From: Buddleja alternifolia
Lineage: Eukaryota > Streptophyta > Magnoliopsida > Lamiales > Scrophulariaceae
Length of the DNA: 64,000 nucleotides
Reading direction: 5' to 3'
Assembly (NCBI GenBank): GCA_019426215.1
Contig: WHWC01000148.1
Coordinates: forward strand, 1 to 64,000
Shown: positions 57,353 to 64,000 of the stretch, one piece after another
Layout of the letters: every line of letters begins with the position of its first letter
Numbering within the stretch: the first letter of the stretch is position 1
The notes under the pieces: model-generated
What the model was told of the DNA's origin: nothing
The model's database searches: none
The model's input: the letters and a program-made list of their open reading frames with translations, nothing else
Position numbers and translations under genes: made by a program

Positions 57353-58646
57353 TGATAGAGTCGAGAATTACGTGTTTTATAGTCCTTTAGTTGTATGATT
57401 TTCATAGAATTAAATATGATTTTATACCATATATGCGTGAAATATGTCTATTTTGAGTATCCAGGTATAAATCATTGCATTGGAGACAACAAGGATGAAA
57501 ACAGCAGAAAGATGGAATTTCAGAACAGAAAGTTGAAGAGTTGAATGTTCGAACGTGGAACATCTGGACGTTCGAAAGTTGAGAGAGTTTATGCCCGAAG
57601 GTTGGAAGCTGTTACACATGGACGCCAGGGATATTAACGTTCGAATGTTGAAGTTGGCAGAACAGTTTTGGAAATTTTCAAATTCTACACTTACACGGAC
57701 TCTTCTCAAACCACGCCTACAAATATAAAGTGATGCAGTAGAGTTAGAGAGCAGCGTTTTTTAGAGTCATCTCCATAAATATTCCGTCTTTTTCATAGAG
57801 AGTTAGACTAGGGTTTTATCCTTTGTAATTCTCCATAGAAGTAAAGAAGCTTGAAGGAAGAAGAATATCTACACAGTTATAGGGAGTTTTTGTTCTTTGT
57901 TTCTTACTTTTATGAATATTTTAGTTGTTTTTCACATCATTATGAGTAGCTAAATTTGTAGACTAAGGTTATTCTTAGGCCGAATTATGATTTTTGAGTT
58001 ATAAAACTATTTCTCATATGAATGATTTATATTGCTTTGTGTTATAATCTTGTTCTCAATGCTTAGTGTGTCTTGCCAACATATTTAAGATCTAATGCTT
58101 AATTTATCTTTTCGGGAGAAAGTAGATTTAAGGTGCAAGAGGGATTCATAACATCTTATAAGTTAGTTGATGTTACGGATAGCTACATACTGCGGATGCT
58201 TTTAGCTGAGTTTATTTGGAGGGATAAATATGAATAAATTTGGCAGAAATTCTAGTGTTTTATGCATGCAGTAGAGATTGCTACAACCAATCTAGTGTAG
58301 GTTATCATGAGCGAGGGATCCGCGTGATAATAATATTAAGGAGTTTTCCACCTTATCAATATTTATTTGAAATACGAGAATACTGATATAATGAGAATTG
58401 ATTAGTTTGTGTTGACACATGTGTCTTAGTTATTTTTATTCATTGGTTTTCATATACTTTTAATTATTGTTTTTAATAGTTTATGATTTATTTTTCTTTA
58501 AGTTTACACTTGCTTGAGTTAATTTACTATTTTCGCTATAAGACAAATCTCTGTGGGTTCGACATCCCGGACTTAATTGTCCACTCTATTACTACACACG
58601 ATCAGTCCTTTTGCTGTTAAATACACGATTGGGTTTTCGTGCATCA
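57353..58646 (+). repeat. Element C 5' LTR
   Basis: TGATAGAG...GTGCATCA, 1.29 kb, related to the solo LTR 46602-48126. Palindromic units at 57544-57556 (AATGTTCGAACGT), 57568-57580 (GACGTTCGAAAGT) and 57634-57649 (TTAACGTTCGAATGTT). A TATA-like AATATAAAG is at 57722-57730. Confidence 0.85.
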
Positions 58647-58652
58647 AGTTTT

Positions 58653-58670
58653 TGGCACCGTTGCCGGGGA
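58653..58670 (+). other. Primer binding site, tRNA-Asp type, element C
   Basis: TGGCACCGTTGCCGGGGA, one mismatch to the A and B sites, after the same six-base AGTTTT spacer. Confidence 0.88.
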
Positions 58671-58771
58671 TTTGTCTATTTTAGCATAGCTATTTTAATT
58701 CAAGATTTTCTTGTTTTTAGTTGAAATTCTATCTTTGTTTTACCTTTACGTTTGATATCTTATTCAGGTTT

Positions 58772-61204
58772 ATGACCTGATCTCGTGACGGAGATCTTGA
58801 GGAATTTGATCCAGAAATCGAACGAACGATCCGAGTAAATCAACGAAGACGAGCCATGGCAGCCAAATTTCCAGACATGAATCTTTTGTAAAATCGTGAA
58901 TGGCTCCAAAATATTTTACAAGCAATGCAGCCAGCAGCACCGGCTCAGTTATCATCTGTTCGTGGCAGTCAACCACCTAGGGCATACACTTTACCTGGTC
59001 CTGTTGTCATACCACCTTTTCACTCACCAAAATTTTACATTCCAGCACATCTTTTTGTTATGGCACAAAATGACCCTTTTTATGGAGAAAACAATGAGTC
59101 ACCACATGATCACTTGGAAAACTTTAAAAATGTTTTGTTAACCATGCAATTTAATCCCAGAGACATAGATGCTATTCGACTTAGGTTGTTTCACTTCACA
59201 CTCAAAGATAAAGCCACTTCTTGGTATAAGTCCTTACCCTCACAGTCAATCACCACTTGGGGAGAGCTCGTTGAAGAATTTTTAAATAAATTTTTCCCAC
59301 CTTCAAGAATCAATGAGCTTTGTAGTAACATTAAAGGGTTTAGGCAAAGAAAGACTGAGTCGTTAGCAAATGGGTGGGATAGGTGTAAAGGAATGATTAG
59401 GAAGTGTCCGGACCATAATTTTACTCAAGATGAATTGGTACAACACTTTTACAATGGAGTAAGGTCTGGGATTAGACACAGACTCAATGATGGAGCTGGG
59501 GGCGACTTGTTGGGTCTTGATAATAAATATGTCTGGGAGAAAATAGAAAAATTAGCTTGGGAGGATGAGTTATACCCCGAGAAGGAAGATGAGATCACAC
59601 TTACACCAAAGAGGGTGGCAGCAGTTAAAGAGGTTGGAGAATGAGTTGAGCCAGAGACCACTATAGAGGTCAACTATGTGAATCAACAAAAACCTCAAGT
59701 TATTTTAGGAAGAGCTGAGAATTTCCCTCGAAAGCCAAATAATCCACCATATGGAAATCCGGGAGCATACCAAGCACCTCGACCACCATTTCAGTCCAAC
59801 AATAACTAACAACAAGTGCAATTTCAGCAGCAAGGTCAAGGAAGACCTATAAACATTGATGATAGGCTCGATGCACACATTCGCAAGTTGGATGAATCTT
59901 TTAAAGAACTCCACTTGATGCTAAAAGATGTCGTTACGGGAATGAAGGAGATGCAACATCACATAGGGCAACTTTCGAATAGCCTTTCAGGGAGAAACAC
60001 GGGTACATTACTGAGTGATACTGAGAAAAACCCGAAGGAGCAGTGCTTCGCAGTAACACTCAGAAGTGGGAAGGAAGTGAAGAACACATATAGGACGCCC
60101 GAACGTGAATTTTGTAACGTTTGAATGTCCTATGATATTCCAGAGGCAGTGGATGTCCCGCTTCAGACATCCGAACGTGAAGGAGTTAACGTTCGAACGT
60201 TGAATCCTCAACGTCCGAACGTGGACCCCTCTAACGTTCGAACGTCCAAGGTAGTGAATCAGGTTGTAAGTCTACTGTTACTAACCCCCCTCCCCCTGTT
60301 GAAGTATGTTTTCCTTTCTCCTTAGCTTAGAAGATTAAAAATAATGAACATGATAAGAGTTTCCTTCACATTCTTGAGAGTTTGAGAAGTGCGTATTAAC
60401 ATTCCTGTTGTAGATGCTATTTTGCAGATGCTAAACTTCGCGAAAATTTTCAAGGTAATACTATCAGACAAACAGAAGTGGAAAGAAGGGGGTATTGTCT
60501 GCCTAACAGAAGCATGTTCGGCAGTTATGATGAAAAATATGCCAAAAAAATATAAGGATCCGGGTAATCTATCCATTCCATGCACTATTGGGGATATGAA
60601 GTTCGACAGAGTTCTTTATGATTCCGGGGCCGGGATCAATTTGATGCCTTATGCACTCTTTAAGAAGTTGGGCCTTGGAGAGAAAAAAACCACTACTATG
60701 CGGTTGCAGCTCGCGGATAAATCTGTCAAGAATCCTATTGGGGTGATCGAAGATGTCGTAGTTAAAGTCGACAAGTTCTACTTTCCAGTCGACTTTGTGC
60801 TTCTTGAAATGGAGAAAGATTCTGATGTCCCACTAATCCTACAAAGACCATTCCTAGCCACAGGTAAACCCACGCTAGACTTGGTGCATGGTAAGCTTAC
60901 ATTGAATATAGGGGATAAGAAGGTAACTCTGAATGCTTATAGAAGTTTTAAGCATGAATTTCCTGAGAATACTTGTTCTATACTAGATGCTTTTGATCCT
61001 TTTGAGGATGAAGTTTTGCAGGAACATTCGTCTGATGACCTGAGCAGTCAAAGAATTGAAGAAGATACGAGTGCTAACAAGGTTGCAAACCTCGATTCGA
61101 TGGACCAAGTGGCTGTCACTACATCCACGAAATTGCAACATGGTGAACCAAATGATGGGAGATTGGACAAATATTTTAGTCCACTCCATGATCCAGTGAC
61201 TTAG
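58772..61204 (+). pseudogene. gag-protease of element C, nonsense-interrupted
   Basis: One reading frame from ATG 58772 to the TAG at 61202-61204, with several in-frame stops (about 58778, 58889, 59642, 59807, 60122, 60323, 60383) but no frameshift that I can see. gag parallels element A (DPEIERTI, SSVRGSQPPRAYTLPGPVV, AIRLRLFHFTLKDKATSWYK). The tail (IDDRLDAHIRKLDESFKELH, GQLSNSLSGRNTGTLLSDTE) leads into a segment rich in NVRT-type units encoded by the palindromes. The protease (LYDSGAGINLMPYALFKKLG, with DSGAG where A has DSGAS) is uninterrupted from about 60389. Several stops are at codons where C to T change fits the A sequence. Confidence 0.85.
60098..60246 (+). repeat. Palindrome cluster at the gag-protease junction, element C
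   Basis: Exact AACGTTCGAACGTT at 60188-60201, AACGTTCGAACGT at 60233-60245, and variants CCGAACGTGAA (about 60100), AACGTTTGAATG (60117-60128), CCGAACGTGAA (about 60171) and AACGTCCGAACGTGG (60210-60224). In frame the exact units read NVRT. The location matches the palindrome cluster of element A. Confidence 0.9.
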
Positions 61205-61218
61205 GCCGACTTTGCAAA

Positions 61219-61262
61219 GTCAAGCTAATGACTTTAAAGAAAGGCTTCTCGGGAGGCAACCC
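61219..61262 (+). promoter_or_regulatory. Conserved post-coding motif, element C
   Basis: GTCAAGCTAATGACTTTAAA, then GAAAGGCTTCTCGGGAGGCA ACCC, then a T-rich tract. It begins 14 bases after the coding stop, as in element A. Confidence 0.75.
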
Positions 61263-61395
61263 GAGCTGTTTTTTATTATTTTTTTGTCTTATTTTAGCTT
61301 TGTTTTGTTTTGCTTTGTTTATTTTTGATTTTTGTGCAGAAAAGAGGTAGAATATGGAAGAAATCTTCAGACAGCACTCCCGAACGTGAGGAGCT

Positions 61396-61666
61396 TGTTG
61401 TGATATGTCTTAAAGTCCTAGGCTCAAATTATGTAGCAAGCCCATTATCAAAAGGGCCAGTTCTGAACGCGGTACGGTACACGTGTATTTTAGGGAAAAA
61501 TCAGGGGCTAGGTTTTAGTTCAGTACTTTTGACATTCATTGTAATTTGTACCTCTTTCATCAATAGTAAAATACTCTCTCCTCTCCCGTGGATGTAGGCA
61601 ATTGCCGAACCACGTAAATTCTTGTGTCTTTAATTTTATGCTCTTATTTCGTGAATTGGCATAACA
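61396..61666 (+). repeat. 5' LTR of the Tork/Tnt1-like copia
   Basis: TGTTGTGATATG...GGCATAACA, 271 bases; short, as is usual in this lineage. The start is inferred from the TG dinucleotide and the break in element C sequence; the 3' LTR is not available to confirm it. Confidence 0.65.
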
Positions 61667-61669
61667 ATC

Positions 61670-61683
61670 TGGTATCTAGAGCC
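61670..61683 (+). other. Primer binding site, tRNA-Met type, Tork-like copia
   Basis: TGGTATCTAGAGCC, three bases after the LTR end. One extra T relative to the TGGTATCAGAGCC seen in the other copia elements. Confidence 0.8.
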
Positions 61684-61730
61684 TGATTAAATAATCGTTT
61701 TTCTGCAATTTTTCGATTATTTTTCCTGGG

Positions 61731-63938
61731 ATGGCTTCAGTCAAACACGAAATCGAGAAGCTTGATCGCAAAACCCGTTTTCCGTTGTGGAAGACGAGGA
61801 TGATGGCAATTCTGACACAGATGGATTTAGAGGAAGCTCTATTGGGAAAAGATAAGATGTCCGCAGATCTGAAGGATGAACAGAAAAAGAAAATGAATAG
61901 GAAAGCTGTCTCGCAGATTCAGTTGCATCTATCAAACGAAATTCTACAGGATGTACTGAACGAAGATGACGCTGCCTGTCTATGGAGTCGATTGGAGGAG
62001 ATCTGTATGAAGAAGAATCTCACAAATAAACTGCGTTTGAAGCAGCAGTTATTTGCCTGCAAGTTAAACGAGGGGACATCGATACAGGCTCATATCGATA
62101 TGTTTAAGACGATCGTCACAGATCTGGAAAACCTTGAGGTGAAGTATGATGATGAGGATCTGGCTTTGTTGTTGCTGTGTTCGTTACCCTCAGTTTATTC
62201 CAATTTTCGGGATACAATTCTATATGGTAGAGATACCATTAAGTTGAAGGATGTTCAAGAAGCCTTGTTGAGCAAGTACTCCATTGATGGCGAAATCACA
62301 TCAACTGTATCCGAAAATCAGGGTGAGGGGTTGTTTCTTAGGGGTAGGCCGAAGGATAAGGCTACCCAAGACAACAAGCAGAGGTTTCGTTCAAAATCGA
62401 AAGGAAACCTTTACTGTCGTTACTGTAAGAAGACCAATCATGTGAAAGCTGATTGCTGGAAGCTTAAAAAGAAATTGGAAAACCAGCAGAAAAATAAGCC
62501 CGGAGAAGCTAATGCTAATACTGTAGAGGAAGATAGTGATGGAGGTGTTCTTTGGGTCAGTTCTGATGGTCCAAAATCAGATGGAGATTGGATTATGGAT
62601 TCGGCTTGTTCTTTTCATATGTGCCCAAATAGGGATTGGTTCTATACATACGAACCTGTTAATGGAGTTGTTCTCATGGGTAATGATGCAGCTTGCAAAG
62701 TTGTTGGAAAAGGAGCAGTTAGGATTAAAATACATGATGGTGTAATCAGGACCTTATCAGATGTGAGACACGTTCCGGATTTAAAGAAAAATCTTATATC
62801 CATGGGCACTCTCGATGCTCTTGGATATAAGTATACTGGCTCAGACGGTGTTTTAAAGGTTTCGAGAGGGGCTCTTGTCGTCATGAAAGGACAGAGACTT
62901 GGTGGCAGTTTATATGTTCTGCAGGGAACTACTGTTTCAGGTGGAGCTGCAGTTTCTACAACCTCTATGTCTGATTCTGAGGTGACGAAACTGTGGCATA
63001 TGCGCTTAGGTCATATGAGTGAGCGTGGACTCACGATTTTGAGCAAGCGAGGCTTGCTTTGTGGACAGAGAACTAGCAATGTGGATTTTTGTGAGCACTG
63101 TATTTTTGGGAAGCATAAGCGAACCAGTTTTGGTAAAGGTGTTCATCGAACCAAAGGAACATTGGATTATATCCATTCTGATCTTTGGGGTCCATCACGA
63201 GTTGCATCTAAAGCAGGTGCTAGGTACATGCTGATTTTAGTTGATGATTATTCGAGGAAAGTTTGGACCTTCTTTCTGAAGCAGAAAAGTGATGTCTTTG
63301 ACACTTTCAAGCAGTGGAAGACTATGATTGAGAAGCAGACGGGAAAACAGATTAAGCGTCTTCGCACTGACAATGGATTGGAATTTTGTAATACTGAATT
63401 CGAGAACTTCTGCAAGAAAGAAGGAATTGTGAGGCATCATACAGTTGTTGCAACACCTCAGCAGAATGGTGTAGCAGAACGTATGAACAGAACATTGATA
63501 GAGAAAGCTCGTTGTATGATCTCTAATTCAGGATTATCTAGAGATTTTTGGGCAGAAGCAGTTGCCACAGCATGTTTCCTGGTGAATCGTTCTCCATCCA
63601 CATCCATTGAGCTTAAAACTCCTGAAGAGGTATGGTCTGGAAATTCACCTGACTATTCTAATATTAAAATATTTGGTTGTCCTGCATATGTACATGTTAA
63701 TGAGGGAAAACTAGAACCTAGGTCTAAAAAGTGCATATTTCTTGGTTACACTTCGGGTGTTAAGGGATTTAGGGTCTGGTGTCCTAAAACATGTAGAATA
63801 ATTACGAGCAGAAATGTTATTTTTGATGAGTCTGCCTTGATAAGTCCGGGAAAGGACAATGTAGTTGATAATGATGCAGGTTTTGAAGAATCACATGAGA
63901 AGGTGGAGCTGGAGGTTCCAATTACACCTCTCTTGTAG
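61731..63938 (+). CDS. gag-protease-integrase of Tork/Tnt1-like copia
   Basis: 735 codons open from ATG 61731, 64 bases after the LTR. It encodes capsid, protease and integrase for a copia element. The UBN2-type gag domain is at residues 15-190 (FPLWKTRMMAILTQMDLEEA). The CCHC knuckle has C229, C232, H237 and C242 (CRYCKKTNHVKADC). Protease WIMDSACSFHMC has Asp290 but DSA instead of the usual DSG. The pre-integrase finger has H423, H428, C454 and C457. The integrase triad is D484, D547 and E583, followed by the FGCPAYVHV region. The TAG at 63936-63938 is followed by CAG and the same frame stays open to the edge, so this is either a CAG to TAG mutation or a partial stop before RT. Confidence 0.9.
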   Translation: MASVKHEIEKLDRKTRFPLWKTRMMAILTQMDLEEALLGKDKMSADLKDEQKKKMNRKAVSQIQLHLSNEILQDVLNEDDAACLWSRLEEICMKKNLTNKLRLKQQLFACKLNEGTSIQAHIDMFKTIVTDLENLEVKYDDEDLALLLLCSLPSVYSNFRDTILYGRDTIKLKDVQEALLSKYSIDGEITSTVSENQGEGLFLRGRPKDKATQDNKQRFRSKSKGNLYCRYCKKTNHVKADCWKLKKKLENQQKNKPGEANANTVEEDSDGGVLWVSSDGPKSDGDWIMDSACSFHMCPNRDWFYTYEPVNGVVLMGNDAACKVVGKGAVRIKIHDGVIRTLSDVRHVPDLKKNLISMGTLDALGYKYTGSDGVLKVSRGALVVMKGQRLGGSLYVLQGTTVSGGAAVSTTSMSDSEVTKLWHMRLGHMSERGLTILSKRGLLCGQRTSNVDFCEHCIFGKHKRTSFGKGVHRTKGTLDYIHSDLWGPSRVASKAGARYMLILVDDYSRKVWTFFLKQKSDVFDTFKQWKTMIEKQTGKQIKRLRTDNGLEFCNTEFENFCKKEGIVRHHTVVATPQQNGVAERMNRTLIEKARCMISNSGLSRDFWAEAVATACFLVNRSPSTSIELKTPEEVWSGNSPDYSNIKIFGCPAYVHVNEGKLEPRSKKCIFLGYTSGVKGFRVWCPKTCRIITSRNVIFDESALISPGKDNVVDNDAGFEESHEKVELEVPITPLL

Positions 63939-64000
63939 CAGATTTCCACTCAAGAAACTCATTCTATTGCGAAAGATAGACCGAGGACGCAAATTAGGCT

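Larger units (their letters stand above)
57353..61395 (+). mobile_element. Non-autonomous Athila-like element C (gag-protease only)
   Basis: 5' LTR 57353-58646, Asp-type PBS, a gag-protease frame 58772-61204 and then the conserved post-coding motif. RT, RNase H and integrase are absent: the frame ends shortly after the protease and meets the motif that in A follows integrase. The 3' part is interrupted by the copia at 61396 and continues past the window. Its gag and protease are clearly homologous to those of A. Confidence 0.85.
61396..64000 (+). mobile_element. Tork/Tnt1-like Ty1/copia element, partial
   Basis: A short 5' LTR (61396-61666), Met-tRNA PBS and a long gag-pol frame that runs to the window edge. 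It inserted in the 3' part of element C. RT and the 3' LTR lie outside the window. Confidence 0.85.

Noticed and set aside
1..64000. Host genes, tRNA or rRNA genes
   Set aside because: The tRNA-like matches are primer binding sites of LTR elements. No complete tRNA fold, rRNA or non-transposon protein could be supported.

Overview
This window looks like nuclear DNA of a flowering plant, probably a eudicot, from a gene-poor, heterochromatic (perhaps pericentromeric) block. It is AT-rich. Nearly every recognisable protein is a Ty1/copia or Ty3/gypsy polyprotein, the primer binding sites match plant tRNA-Met and tRNA-Asp 3' ends, and no host gene could be supported. Some protein style (gag tails with repeated PER/NVRTSE-like strings) reminds me of asterids, but that is a weak guess.

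Layout. The window is a nest of transposons. The outermost is copia element E (plus strand, 38832-48977, left end outside the window). Its 5' LTR was split by copia element D (plus, 30146-38831). D's 5' LTR was split by a Sirevirus-like copia (minus, 1-30145, left end outside). The Sirevirus was then hit twice: by a TIR DNA element (2995-17444, flanked by TTAA) and by a non-autonomous Athila-like element B (18087-23664). The TIR element carries the youngest and most complete element, Athila-like A (minus, 3953-17207, TSD ATAAT). That makes five levels at the deepest point. E's 3' LTR also holds a solo LTR of Athila-like family C (46602-48126, TSD GTAAT). To the right lie copia-type LTR fragments (49159-51415), a truncated minus-strand copia F of D's family (51416-57174), a decayed Athila-like C element (57353 onward) and, inserted in it, a Tork/Tnt1-like copia (61396 to the edge) whose gag-protease-integrase frame is open for 735 codons.

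How the parts work together. Element A is the only possible near-complete Ty3 machine here: gag, PR-RT-RH-IN with catalytic residues, and a third ORF in the env-like position. B and C lack RT and integrase but keep the Asp-tRNA primer site, and both keep a downstream conserved motif, so they look like passengers of A-type machinery. The copia elements D, E and F are decayed but keep structured leaders.

Most interesting signals. (1) The three Athila-like families each carry their own 14-bp perfect palindrome (GGCGCCTAGGCGCC, AACGCCGCGGCGTT, AACGTTCGAACGTT), clustered upstream of the LTR TATA box and, in A and C, again at the gag-pol junction. (2) The leaders of D, E and F each hold three consecutive hairpins whose loops share a GGTTGC-containing motif while the stems change in a compensatory way. 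(3) Three diverged Athila-like families share a noncoding motif just after the coding region. (4) A GC-rich hairpin lies a few hundred bases after the PBS in each copia leader, two of them with a GTGCAC palindrome. These are read by eye; no alignment or folding program was run.
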